Origin: Paludibacteraceae bacterium
GTDB lineage: Bacteria; Bacteroidota; Bacteroidia; Bacteroidales; Paludibacteraceae
Direction of reading: 5' to 3'
DNA length: 64,000 bases
Assembly: GCA_905235505.1 (NCBI GenBank)
Contig: CAJOMJ010000001.1
Location: 1 to 64,000 of the forward strand
The position numbers and the translations under genes are program-made. The notes below the pieces were generated by a model. It made no database searches. It had not been told where the DNA came from and saw only the letters and a program-made list of their open reading frames with translations. Each line of letters begins with the position of its first letter. Position 1 is the first letter of the stretch. Shown piece after piece: positions 18,573-26,697 of this stretch.

Positions 18573-19204
18573 TGTATCTATTCATGGAGATTATCAAGAA
18601 ATATTTTCCTCAACTCACAGACACACAAGAGCAGCAAATGGCTGCTCTTGGTGTTCTTTATCCAGAGTGGAACAGTAAAATCAATGTAATATCAAGAAAG
18701 GATATTGATAATCTGTACGAGCATCATGTTCTGCATTCTCTTGCTATTGCAAAAATACTGAGGTTCTCGTCGGGGACTTCTATTCTTGATGCCGGCACCG
18801 GTGGAGGATTCCCCGGCATACCGCTTGCCATCATGTTCCCTGACTGTCAGTTTACTCTCATTGATAGTATAGGAAAGAAAATCAAAGTGGCTCAAGAGAT
18901 TGCCTCGGCAATTGGATTGGAAAATGTCACCTGCAAACAACTGCGCCTTGAAGAAGAGAAAGGCAAATACGACTTTGTGGTATCACGCGCCGTAATGCCG
19001 CTCCCCGAACTTGTCAAGCTGGTAAGGAAAAACATCGGCAAGGAGCAGCATAATGCCCTACCTAACGGTCTTATCTGTTTGAAAGGCGGCGAATTGTACA
19101 ATGAGACTCGTCCATTCAAGAATATTGCCGAAGTGATTGCTCTAAGCGAGTTCTTCACAGAGGAATACTTCAAAACAAAAAAGGCGGTCTATATGCCACT
19201 CTAA
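18572..19204 (+). CDS. rsmG: 16S rRNA (guanine527-N7)-methyltransferase
   Basis: A 210-residue GidB/RsmG methyltransferase: NVISRKDIDNLYEHHVLHSL in the N-terminal part, the SAM-binding motif ILDAGTGGGFPGIPLA and FVVSRAVMPLPELVKL. It methylates G527 in the decoding region of 16S rRNA. Translation may start at the ATG overlapping the yebC stop or at a second ATG 12 nt downstream (MEIIKKYFPQL). The second fits the family N-terminus better, but the first is kept because of the overlap. Confidence 0.94.
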   Translation: MYLFMEIIKKYFPQLTDTQEQQMAALGVLYPEWNSKINVISRKDIDNLYEHHVLHSLAIAKILRFSSGTSILDAGTGGGFPGIPLAIMFPDCQFTLIDSIGKKIKVAQEIASAIGLENVTCKQLRLEEEKGKYDFVVSRAVMPLPELVKLVRKNIGKEQHNALPNGLICLKGGELYNETRPFKNIAEVIALSEFFTEEYFKTKKAVYMPL

Positions 19205-19228
19205 GATATTTCAGACATCTTATACCCT

Positions 19229-19256
19229 ACCCTAAGCTCACCCTAAGCTCAAGCCA
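19229..19256. repeat. GGCTTAG-family intergenic repeat, copy 1
   Basis: CCCTAAGCTCA occurs twice in tandem and is followed by AAGCCATC. An almost identical block lies at 39394-39424 after the kinase-RapZ gene. The reverse complement (GAGCTTAGGGT) resembles the GGCTTAGAGTAGGCTTA blocks at 23846, 44386 and 51721. Confidence 0.65.
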
Positions 19257-19268
19257 TCATTTAGCCGT

Positions 19269-19934
19269 ATGCATGTCGAGTGTTTTTATTTCAATCCGTT
19301 CAGAGAATGTACTTATCTGCTGTCAGATGACAACGGCAACACTATCGTAATAGATTGCGGTTGCTCCAACAACCGTGAGCAACAACGGATTACGCAATAC
19401 ATTGACACGTACTCGCTAACCATACGTTATCACCTTCTTACTCATGCTCATATTGACCACGTATGGGGAGCCGAGTTCATATACCGGCAATACGGAGTTA
19501 GACCCCTACTCTCTCAGAAGGATGATTGGTTATTTCAGAATATCTCTCTACAAGCACAGATGTTCGGTCTTGCTGCTACTTTGGATACCCCGATAGAATA
19601 CACTCCTATAGAAAGCAAGGCAACTCTCAACGGGGAGGGAGACTATGAGTTACTCTTTCTGAACGAGTTGAGCTGTCCCATAACTGCCATCCCTACCCCT
19701 GGTCATACAGAAGGCGGAGTATGCTATTATTTCCCTAATGAGAATATCCTATTCTCAGGCGACACACTCTTTGAAAACGGCATAGGAAGAACCGACCTCA
19801 TGGGAGGCAACTATGGCACTCTGCTCAAGAGTCTCAACAAAATCAAGCTCTTACCCGACGATACAATAGTCTATCCCGGTCATGGCTATCAGACAACAAT
19901 AGGCCATGAGAAACAATTCAATCCATACCTCTGA
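19269..19934 (+). CDS. MBL-fold metallo-hydrolase (glyoxalase II-like)
   Basis: A 221-residue metallo-beta-lactamase fold with metal-binding THAHIDH, GHTEGGVCYY, FSGDTLFENGIGRTD and PGHGYQT: the HxHxDH, H, D, H set of the glyoxalase II/YcbL group. YcbL-type enzymes hydrolyse thioesters such as S-lactoylglutathione analogues. The actual substrate here is unknown because Bacteroidales generally do not rely on glutathione. It stands alone after rsmG, separated by a repeat block. Confidence 0.88.
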   Translation: MHVECFYFNPFRECTYLLSDDNGNTIVIDCGCSNNREQQRITQYIDTYSLTIRYHLLTHAHIDHVWGAEFIYRQYGVRPLLSQKDDWLFQNISLQAQMFGLAATLDTPIEYTPIESKATLNGEGDYELLFLNELSCPITAIPTPGHTEGGVCYYFPNENILFSGDTLFENGIGRTDLMGGNYGTLLKSLNKIKLLPDDTIVYPGHGYQTTIGHEKQFNPYL

Positions 19935-20158
19935 CAATTGAGAAACACACTACTTTGTGAGTATAAGTCAGAATGGCAACTCTATCAGAAGGTGAGATTA
20001 AGAAAGTGCTCTTTACTTAATATATCACCAATATCTCCTACTGACACTTAGTATATATCCCCAATTGTCAAAGCTCAATAAGTCCCCCTATTCTCTTTAG
20101 TGACCTACTAACACACATCTTCAGGTAGATTCTTTTGCAACTGCATAAGTAAATAATC

Positions 20159-20192
20159 AAAATGACAGACTCCGATTGGAGTCTGTCATTTT
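20159..20192 (+). terminator. Strong hairpin terminator in the 19935-20366 gap
   Basis: AAAATGACAGACTCC (20159-20173) pairs perfectly with GGAGTCTGTCATTTT (20178-20192) around a GATT loop, followed by more T. It lies 225 bp after the metallo-hydrolase stop. In between only a 15-codon open frame at about 19972 (MATLSEGEIKKVLFT) is present, judged too weak to call. The hairpin is nearly symmetrical and could also stop minus-strand transcription from the 361-aa gene. Confidence 0.75.
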
Positions 20193-20366
20193 TTATGCTC
20201 ATAAATTATGGGATAATAGTACATGATGTCATAATCCTTGTTTGAGTAGAAGATAGACTATTAGTGCAATGGTACTAAAAATATTTGATACTCAAAACAT
20301 AATTTTAGATATTTTGCAGGAAACAGGTTATATGTTGAAACAGATGGTTATCACAGATAATCAGTA

Positions 20367-21452
20367 TTATTTCAGCTCTATTCCCCACCATTGTTTGACA
20401 TCGCGCCAGAAGGCAGATTGAAGTTGGAAAGTCTTCCCATGGAACTGTTCGGGTAACTCGAGAAGCCAATAATCTCCAAAGCCATATTTTTCAGGGAAAG
20501 TGAGATAACAATCCGAGTTAGCTTCATAACATCCGCAGCGCCAATCCGAGAGTTCGATAACTCCCTCATCACCGGTAGCATAGTTATAGATTTTATTATG
20601 ACAAGTACCCTGTGCCTCACACGTACCATTATACACAAAATGATTTATTCGCAGGCTGCTATCACGTATTAACACATGCAATCGTTCAGCGCCATCATAC
20701 TTCTCCAAACGCAGGAAGAGTATGCTGTCGGTGCTTAAGAAACAATCGTGTGCAGTCCACCCGTCTGCATTAGAAAACCTGCCCTCTTCTATGAATAACT
20801 GCTCTTGGTAATGCAAACGTGCAGGAGATTCATAAAGGACAGTAAACAGTTTACCCTCTTCAGTTGCCAAGAAAAGACCGTTCATGAGCATATAACCGCG
20901 CCAGCCCACATGTTCCCAGTTGCGATAAGAATAGTTTCTCAGAACATTACGGATAGAGTCGTCGAATAGTATGTCAAACATTAGGGCAAGTTGGGTTTCG
21001 TCTTCTATATTTCTTTCAGGATATGAGCACCATAACGGGAAAGAGACAACAGAAGCGAGAGTATGACAGTCGCCATCTACGATACTATTGATGATTGTTT
21101 GAAGGTTTTTGCTGAGACCGGCATAACAGTTCAATATTGCATTCTTCTCTTTTTCAGTCTGATCATCAAGGTTGAATCCGTATGGAAACAACATACTCAC
21201 ATCTTCTATTGTCACCACAGGCTCTGTGGTATTAACAGAGTCCTGAAGAGAATTATCATCAAGGTTGTGTCCGTATGGTAACAACATACAGGTGTCGTCT
21301 ATTGTCACAGCAGGCTCTGTGGTATTAACAGAGTCCTGAACAGAAGTCACAGTCTTAACATCGGTTACCGGAATACAGAATATACAAATAGGCAATATAC
21401 ATAGAGACATGCCTACTAATGAGAGGTAAGAGATGACTTTACGGAATTTCAT
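20367..21452 (-). CDS. Exported protein of unknown function with a 31-residue internal duplication
   Basis: A 361-residue protein with a hydrophobic N-terminal segment (residues 8-28, VISYLSLVGMSLCILPICIF), a signal peptide or anchor. Residues 39-69 and 70-100 are near-identical repeats (QDSVNTTEPxVTIxDxxMLxPYGxNLDD), encoded by a 93-bp tandem duplication (about 21162-21347). The rest has several Trp- and Cys-rich patches (GWRGYMLMNGLF, CEAQGTCHNKIYN, DWRCGCYEANSDC) without a family I recognise. It lies 64 bp downstream of the macro-like/TPR gene on the same strand and may be the last gene of the accessory block. Confidence 0.75.
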   Translation of the reverse strand: MKFRKVISYLSLVGMSLCILPICIFCIPVTDVKTVTSVQDSVNTTEPAVTIDDTCMLLPYGHNLDDNSLQDSVNTTEPVVTIEDVSMLFPYGFNLDDQTEKEKNAILNCYAGLSKNLQTIINSIVDGDCHTLASVVSFPLWCSYPERNIEDETQLALMFDILFDDSIRNVLRNYSYRNWEHVGWRGYMLMNGLFLATEEGKLFTVLYESPARLHYQEQLFIEEGRFSNADGWTAHDCFLSTDSILFLRLEKYDGAERLHVLIRDSSLRINHFVYNGTCEAQGTCHNKIYNYATGDEGVIELSDWRCGCYEANSDCYLTFPEKYGFGDYWLLELPEQFHGKTFQLQSAFWRDVKQWWGIELK

Positions 21453-21516
21453 ATATTGCAGACCGGAGGATTAACAATGACTCAGATGCAGGTTATTTAA
21501 GATATAGGGTATTGTC

Positions 21517-23760
21517 TTAGGGCAGAGAGATGTAATTCCAGAATGACTGAGGCAGATATACGTTCTCTAACCGTGCAGCATCGGAAAACATTGGTGCAAC
21601 CTGCTCTACGGTATATCCTGCGATACCGCAACCCACAGCAGTAACGAGGAAAGTGAGGTCGGGGTGTTGTGCTGCAAAATCAGTAAACCGAGAGACGGCA
21701 TTGCGGAAAGAGTCGTATCCTTCCATAGTAGGCAGGGCATAGGATTGTCCATAGAGACCTTCACCTTTGCCCCACTCTGCACCGAAGTGATTGAAAGCCG
21801 TATAAGCGGCTCCGCCGCCATGATTGCCATAGATATTGCTGCCAAAGACGAATATCTCGCCTTTATCAAGAGTAGTGATCCGGTCAGACGCTATACGTCT
21901 GCCATTGCTGATAGTAGTGTTCATAGGATTTGAGATATTGATATTGTTATTGGTTTGTTGAGTATTTTTGTTTTGCCTACGGAGCTCTTGTATATAGCCA
22001 AGCTCGTTGCGGGCATAGTTCTCGGAATCGGGGAACTCGAGGAGTTTGTTGAATATGTTTTCCGCTTCATCGAGCATACGTAACTCAATGCAAGTGTATC
22101 CGCGACGGCGAAGAAGGAATTGGTAGTATTCGTCTTGTTGGGCAGTAGGTTCATGGTTTTCGTTACGCTTTATCTTATCTTCGAGAATGTCAATCATACG
22201 GTCAATCTCATAAAAGGTGCGGATGTCACCTGCGTTGGCGAGAGCATTGATATACTCCATAGTGTAGTTATAGCGGTTGGCCGTTTGTGCAATCTCAAGA
22301 TAGAAATATGCGCGGTCGTATTGACGGAGTTCGCTATAGCAAAAGCCTATTATATAACAAACATGGAAGAACGGGTCACGCTCTTTATCTTCAGAGTAAT
22401 ACTTCCGTTTAAGTTTGTCATAGACAGGGAGCAAAGTGACGATGGCCTCATAGTAGCGTTTATTGAGGAAGAGTTTATAGCCATGGTAGCAGATTTCGGA
22501 AGTTTTAGTGAAAGGCATACTAACGAGCATTTTCTGCTCTTCAGAGAGAGCTGATTCCCTATTGTCAAGGATTTTATCCTGAGCGTCATGCCACATATAG
22601 TTGAACTCATCATGAATATTGCAGTATGGGTTTATGTCGTATGCCATTACGAGTGAAATTGTCTCGGGGAAGGAGGTCTGTTTAGAGAGACTGTTGTTTG
22701 CGAAACGGGGAGTCTGCATAGCGTTGAGGCGGATGTAAACTACCAAATCGGACTGTGTGAAGGCATCGAGTTGCAGGAGATAGTTGTTGGTATAGGTATC
22801 GACCTGTATAACAGTGTTATGAAAGAGTTTTTTGTGGTGAACATCATAGACGGCAGGTATGATATTGTAATTAAATATCAGTGAAGCATCTTTGAAGACG
22901 GAGTTTTTCCCGTTAGAGAGGACATTCATACGGCAGACATTGATTGCATCAGTCTTATCGAAGAGCGTGGTGAGGATTGTGCCAACAGTGAGCGGATTAT
23001 GGGCATCGGCTGAGAGTTGGTGTTCGGAGTGCTGAAACTCTTCTTCGTATAACAGATACTTGCATCTACGAGCGTTGAGCTTAACTTCGGGACTACTCTG
23101 ATAGTTGTTTTTTGCCATATCTTCCAAGATGTTGCTGGCAATTATGCAAGCCTGAGAGACGAAATCAGCGATATCATCGGCAGCAGCATGACGAGTCTCG
23201 AGAGCGAGATTGAGCTGAACTGTGTTTTCTTCGTCATTGAATGTGGTATAGACTTTAAGAGTGTGCAATATGCCTGCATAATGGTCAACGATACGGGAGA
23301 GAGTGTCTGCTTCAGATGTATCTGCATCATAAAAGTCATTATATACAAGATTCAGGTCGCCGCTTTCAGCGGAAGCGGAAGCAATGAATGATGAGCCTTG
23401 ATAGATGAAGGCTATACGACGCCTCTGCGGAGTATCATCATCAAGGACAACAGGCTTGCAACCGTTGTCAGCAAGGAATTCCGCGAGTAGTTCGTAGGCA
23501 GAAAGTGGTGAAGGGAGGCTGTCGCCGGAAGCGGGCTGAGCCGATGCAGCAGGCTGATTGTCAGGCAGAACGAAGGTATCAGCCTGCAGACTCTCACGGA
23601 GCTTTTCTATATCGGGATTGGAGGAGACAGGGGAGACTTTGCCGGGATTATGCTTCAAGTGAAGGGTAGTTACGCCGTACTCGATTATCTGGAAGAATAC
23701 AACTATAGCTAAGACAATAGCTGTAAAAACTAAGACTATGATTATAAGTGTAAGATCCAT
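21517..23760 (-). CDS. Membrane-anchored TPR protein with C-terminal macro-like (A1S_2505-type) domain
   Basis: A 747-residue protein. A transmembrane helix (residues 3-28, LTLIIIVLVFTAIVLAIVVF) leads to a low-complexity linker. Residues 80-215 resemble a YbjN/T3SS-chaperone-like alpha/beta fold (tentative). A middle region has no family I recognise. TPR-like helices follow at about 420-600 (CYHGYKLFLNKRYYEAIVTL, CYSELRQYDRAYFYLE). The C-terminal 125 residues match the A1S_2505 phage-type macro-like domain: GEIFVFGSNIYGNHGGGAA, YGQSYALPTMEGY and FLVTAVGCGIAGY. Macro-like folds usually bind ADP-ribose or nucleotides; that activity is inferred. It lies 223 bp downstream of the E1/E2/JAB operon. 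Confidence 0.78.
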   Translation of the reverse strand: MDLTLIIIVLVFTAIVLAIVVFFQIIEYGVTTLHLKHNPGKVSPVSSNPDIEKLRESLQADTFVLPDNQPAASAQPASGDSLPSPLSAYELLAEFLADNGCKPVVLDDDTPQRRRIAFIYQGSSFIASASAESGDLNLVYNDFYDADTSEADTLSRIVDHYAGILHTLKVYTTFNDEENTVQLNLALETRHAAADDIADFVSQACIIASNILEDMAKNNYQSSPEVKLNARRCKYLLYEEEFQHSEHQLSADAHNPLTVGTILTTLFDKTDAINVCRMNVLSNGKNSVFKDASLIFNYNIIPAVYDVHHKKLFHNTVIQVDTYTNNYLLQLDAFTQSDLVVYIRLNAMQTPRFANNSLSKQTSFPETISLVMAYDINPYCNIHDEFNYMWHDAQDKILDNRESALSEEQKMLVSMPFTKTSEICYHGYKLFLNKRYYEAIVTLLPVYDKLKRKYYSEDKERDPFFHVCYIIGFCYSELRQYDRAYFYLEIAQTANRYNYTMEYINALANAGDIRTFYEIDRMIDILEDKIKRNENHEPTAQQDEYYQFLLRRRGYTCIELRMLDEAENIFNKLLEFPDSENYARNELGYIQELRRQNKNTQQTNNNINISNPMNTTISNGRRIASDRITTLDKGEIFVFGSNIYGNHGGGAAYTAFNHFGAEWGKGEGLYGQSYALPTMEGYDSFRNAVSRFTDFAAQHPDLTFLVTAVGCGIAGYTVEQVAPMFSDAARLENVYLPQSFWNYISLP

Positions 23761-23845
23761 TATAGTAGTTTATGAAGGGTTAGTGATGAGGTGAGTTAAA
23801 AAGTGTCATATTTTAAGATTATGCAGTTTTATGCATAAAGTAAGA

Positions 23846-23873
23846 GATGGCTAACACTCGGCTTAGGGGTAGC
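23846..23873. repeat. GGCTTAG-family intergenic repeat, copy 2
   Basis: GATGGCTAACACTCGGCTTA followed by GGGGTAGC, within the 223-bp gap between the Ig-like gene and the macro-like gene. The first 20 bases recur at 51720-51739 and inverted around 44397-44413. The same gap has four TGCATAAA-type motifs and no gene. Confidence 0.65.
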
Positions 23874-23983
23874 ATGACGAGAGCATACCGAAATGTGCGT
23901 TTTTTTAAGATTTGTGCATAAAACCTGCATAAAAAGTGCATAAATATACAGTTTGGTCATTGAAATCATCCTGCGGAGCGTTT

Positions 23984-24415
23984 TCAGTTGTTAATCCACT
24001 TTGCGATGCGTTTGACGAGGGGCAGTCGTTCGGGTTTAACGAACAAGGTGCGCTGAGTGGTATATTTGCCATTGTGCGCGACGAGCCGGATATGAAAGTC
24101 TTTTCCGGGCACGACCAACTGACACTTGCCCACGGGAGAATACTCAGTAACACTGCCCGTCGGGAGGGTGATGACCACCCGCTGAGCCTTTTCCACAGAC
24201 CAATGGAACTCAATGGTTGAATCTTCTTGGGGGTGTTCGCCTCCGGAAATATATATAGAATTGATCACGGGTTTCATTTGAGCAGCCATAGGGTACGTGT
24301 TGTTCTGCCGCTTCTGACGCCGCACTCCGGCGGGTGTAAGATGAGCAAGAGGGTTGGTACAATCCTCGAACAATCCGCTATTCGGATTATAGACAATATT
24401 TTTGAGTTCTCCCAT
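23984..24415 (-). CDS. Small Ig-like protein in the ubiquitin-like operon
   Basis: A 143-residue protein without a signal peptide. Residues 1-45 are polar and probably flexible, opening with LKNIVYNPNSGLFED. Residues 50-130 have the pattern of a bacterial Ig-like beta-sandwich (TIEFHWSVEKAQRVVITLP, then FHIRLVAHNGKYTTQRTLFV). The tail is basic and amphipathic. The VYN-x2-[S/T]-G-x-F motif in its N-terminus is shared with the 58-residue protein two genes upstream. It starts 10 bp after the E1 gene. An adaptor or substrate-recruitment role is possible but unproven, and no ubiquitin-like C-terminal GG is present. Confidence 0.72.
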   Translation of the reverse strand: MGELKNIVYNPNSGLFEDCTNPLAHLTPAGVRRQKRQNNTYPMAAQMKPVINSIYISGGEHPQEDSTIEFHWSVEKAQRVVITLPTGSVTEYSPVGKCQLVVPGKDFHIRLVAHNGKYTTQRTLFVKPERLPLVKRIAKWINN

Positions 24416-24425
24416 AGGTTTGTAA

Positions 24426-25343
24426 TTATTCAGTTAAAAGTTCCAAAGATTCGGAGCAGATGGAGCATGCGGGGTTAGCAGGGATTTGCGCCCCATACCA
24501 GCGTAGAATGGTAGGCAGATGTCCGGCATTGTTGAAAGGTTTCCAATTGCCGAACTTGCGTTCGCGCCGGTTTGCCCACATATAATAGTTATATACGAGT
24601 TCGTCTTCGAGAGCGGCGATACCCGATTCCCGTCCATGCGCGAGGACAAGCAGAGAGAGTTTGACCATCATATTGCATATAGGCAGTATATCGGAGGAAA
24701 GTCCGACCTGCACCATAGCGTCAGCATCTTCGGGTGAGGTATAAGCAGGAATGGCCCCGCTGCGCCGTGCAGACTCTTCGTTGGTAATTTCTTCGTCAGC
24801 GGGGTCGAACCAGTCGTTACCGACCAAGCAACCGTAGCATGCTTCGCCGGGTTGCTGTATGAATACATCACCTCCTTCGGCACGAGTGAATGCCCGTCCG
24901 TAGATACAGGGTTTGCCATATTGGTGTGCGATACCGGAGAGGACATAACGGCTCGGGTTGTTGTCGGTGGCGCAAATGATGAGGTCGATATCCTGAATGA
25001 TGCCGGTAAGGGCCTCAGGCTGTGCGGAGATATTGACTTCATACTTGCGTACTTCGGCATAAGGGTTCTTGCCCAATATCGCATCTTCCATGACATCGGT
25101 TTTGAGGCGTCCGAGGTCATGAACGGTAGCGATATGGCGGGCGAGATTGTGAGGCTCGACAGTATCGAAGTCATAGAGACAGAACGCCCCCACCCCGGCT
25201 TTGGCAAGTTCGACTGCTATAGTGGAACCGAAGCTGCCCAGTCCCACTATAGCGACGCATTTGTCTTTAAGGATATCCACTTCGAGGATACCATGGCTGC
25301 GGGAATACATTTCTTCCCTTGATGGAATCTGAGACTTTTTCAT
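24426..25343 (-). CDS. E1/ThiF/MoeB-like ubiquitin-activating enzyme
   Basis: A 305-residue Rossmann-fold adenylyltransferase. The nucleotide site is VGLGSFGS (33-40), DFDTVEPHNLARH (58-70) with the adenylation residues N66 and R69, and K81 of GRLKTD. ATDN (125-128) follows. Zn-binding CxxC pairs are C169/C172 and C293/C296. The family adenylates the C-terminal carboxylate of a beta-grasp modifier and often forms a thioester. No Cys lies in the crossover loop (residues 173-222), where ThiF- and UBA-type enzymes carry their catalytic Cys; C146 is the nearest alternative. It overlaps the 58-aa gene by 4 bp (ATGA). Context with E2 and JAB excludes a simple thiamine or molybdopterin role. Confidence 0.9.
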   Translation of the reverse strand: MKKSQIPSREEMYSRSHGILEVDILKDKCVAIVGLGSFGSTIAVELAKAGVGAFCLYDFDTVEPHNLARHIATVHDLGRLKTDVMEDAILGKNPYAEVRKYEVNISAQPEALTGIIQDIDLIICATDNNPSRYVLSGIAHQYGKPCIYGRAFTRAEGGDVFIQQPGEACYGCLVGNDWFDPADEEITNEESARRSGAIPAYTSPEDADAMVQVGLSSDILPICNMMVKLSLLVLAHGRESGIAALEDELVYNYYMWANRRERKFGNWKPFNNAGHLPTILRWYGAQIPANPACSICSESLELLTE

Positions 25344-25516
25344 GCGTATCCGTCATTAGCCATTTTGGTTACTATAGTTCCTTCAGGGTGTACCTTGTCG
25401 AAAGAAGGAACAAACTGTCCCGTCTCTTCATTATAGACGAGATCTACTACTGAGTTCCTGCCTTGGGAACTCCGAACGGCATGAGCCAGTTCTGAAAAAT
25501 TACGATTTTTTTCCAT
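25340..25516 (-). CDS. 58-residue protein, candidate modifier or adaptor of the E1/E2/JAB system
   Basis: This small gene fits exactly between the E2 gene (10-bp gap) and the E1 gene (4-bp overlap), so it is almost certainly translated. The frame continues upstream inside the E2 gene, but the ATG at 25516 gives the compact arrangement. The product is polar with no hydrophobic core large enough for a beta-grasp fold, and may be disordered. It holds LVYNEETGQFVPS at residues 26-38, like IVYNPNSGLFEDC in the Ig-like protein. The C-terminus is MANDGYA: no terminal di-glycine, but one Gly two residues before the end. A processed, Pup-like small modifier or an E1 adaptor are both speculative options. 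Confidence 0.75.
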   Translation of the reverse strand: MEKNRNFSELAHAVRSSQGRNSVVDLVYNEETGQFVPSFDKVHPEGTIVTKMANDGYA

Positions 25517-25526
25517 ATTACATTTA

Positions 25527-25955
25527 TTATTCTTGGTGTTTAAGAAAAGCGTCGATAGGGTAGCCTGTTGCGAGGTGTTCTTCATACATCTCGAGCCAGA
25601 GACGGCACTTGATGTAGATTTTGTAGATGGACTCTTGCGGTGTCCACGAAAAGGCGCTATAATGACAGATGAGTGTATGCCCATCGTAAGAGCCGATTAC
25701 GTGCATCGGCCCACTGATTTTGTCGAGCAATTTGCCGTGTACGTCTCTGATAGGGTTAATCACTTCGACCATAGGCACCTCCTCGGGGAAAAACTCAAGG
25801 TGTATTTTGAGAGTATATACCTTTCCGGAGTTGGTCATTGCAGCCATTTTCACATAGGGGTAGCGTGTATTCATGTCAGCGAAGAAATACATATTAGGCG
25901 GCATGTGGGCAGCCAGCACCTCCTGTTCTTTCTGTAATCTGAGTTTGGACATCAT
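25527..25955 (-). CDS. E2-like (UBC-fold) ubiquitin-conjugating protein
   Basis: A 142-residue single-domain protein. The pattern matches prokaryotic UBC-fold E2s: strands in YVKMAAMTNSGKVYTLKIHL, the proline turn FFPEEVPMVEVINP (residues 55-68), then DGHTLICHYSAFSW with the presumed catalytic Cys97 where eukaryotic E2s have GxICLD, followed by Trp104-x-Pro and a long C-terminal helix (YKIYIKCRLWLEMYEEH). It would accept an activated modifier from the adjacent E1 and pass it to a target. It starts 5 bp after the JAB stop with tandem ATGATG; the first is used here. Confidence 0.82.
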   Translation of the reverse strand: MMSKLRLQKEQEVLAAHMPPNMYFFADMNTRYPYVKMAAMTNSGKVYTLKIHLEFFPEEVPMVEVINPIRDVHGKLLDKISGPMHVIGSYDGHTLICHYSAFSWTPQESIYKIYIKCRLWLEMYEEHLATGYPIDAFLKHQE

Positions 25956-25960
25956 AGGCT

Positions 25961-26692
25961 TCAGATATTATTATATGCACGCAAGAGATAATCCACATCG
26001 GCATCTTTGGCAACAGATATCCGACTGATACTCATATTTGCGAGGCGCGGTTGGAGGGTATGCGGGTGCAGAAGGAGGCTGCCGAGTCTATCGTCAATGA
26101 CATGGCGGTAGGGGCTTGGTTGCGCCTTTATGTTCCACTTGACAGAATAGTGTGCAGGGTCATTCTCGTAGAAAGCGAAGGCATTGACTTTGGCTGCAAA
26201 GCCATCTATGGTGCCGACACAGAGGAGGAACCTGCCCAAGTTCAGGGAGTCGATGGAGCTGTGCATAGTATGTGCATCGTGCGAGCTTGGTCTGTCAAGT
26301 CCGAGCTGATGGTGCGAGTGCCATTCGCCGATATGCTGGAGACCATATTCGCGGGTCAGGATGTCGCCTATGTCCTGCAGATAGCCGATGTCCTGATTGA
26401 AGAAGGCGGTCTGATGGTTAGCATGGGGACCCGGACCAATGGCATAGCACACGACGGGAGTACCTTTGGCAGCATAGAAACCGAAGAGTTGGCCGCCCGT
26501 CTCGATATGCGGGCAGTCAAGGATGCAACGGGAGAGATAGTCGAGTTCGCTCTGATAGACAATAACTTCTTTGTCAGAACGGGAGACAGAGGGAGCCTCC
26601 CGCAGGGCTACTATTCGGCTTTCAGCATGGTTTTGCAGGAGTATATGACGATACTCTTTCCTGTGCAGTTTATGTTTGTTCTTGTTGCTCAT
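25961..26692 (-). CDS. JAB/MPN+ (JAMM) metallo-isopeptidase
   Basis: A 243-residue protein with an intact JAMM zinc site: E64 in ETGGQLFG, H125 and H127 in EWHSH, and S136-x-x-D139 in PSSHD. The first 40 residues are basic and the last 60 form an extension without a recognised domain. JAMM enzymes remove ubiquitin-like modifiers or trim their C-terminal extensions. Next to separate E1- and E2-like genes it is the deconjugase or processing protease of the system. It begins 5 bp after the TPR-retropepsin gene and ends 5 bp before the E2 gene. Confidence 0.9.
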   Translation of the reverse strand: MSNKNKHKLHRKEYRHILLQNHAESRIVALREAPSVSRSDKEVIVYQSELDYLSRCILDCPHIETGGQLFGFYAAKGTPVVCYAIGPGPHANHQTAFFNQDIGYLQDIGDILTREYGLQHIGEWHSHHQLGLDRPSSHDAHTMHSSIDSLNLGRFLLCVGTIDGFAAKVNAFAFYENDPAHYSVKWNIKAQPSPYRHVIDDRLGSLLLHPHTLQPRLANMSISRISVAKDADVDYLLRAYNNI

Positions 26693-26697
26693 AGTGT

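Noticed and set aside
19972..20019. 15-codon open frame after the metallo-hydrolase gene
   Set aside because: No domain and no promoter; chance frames of this length are expected.
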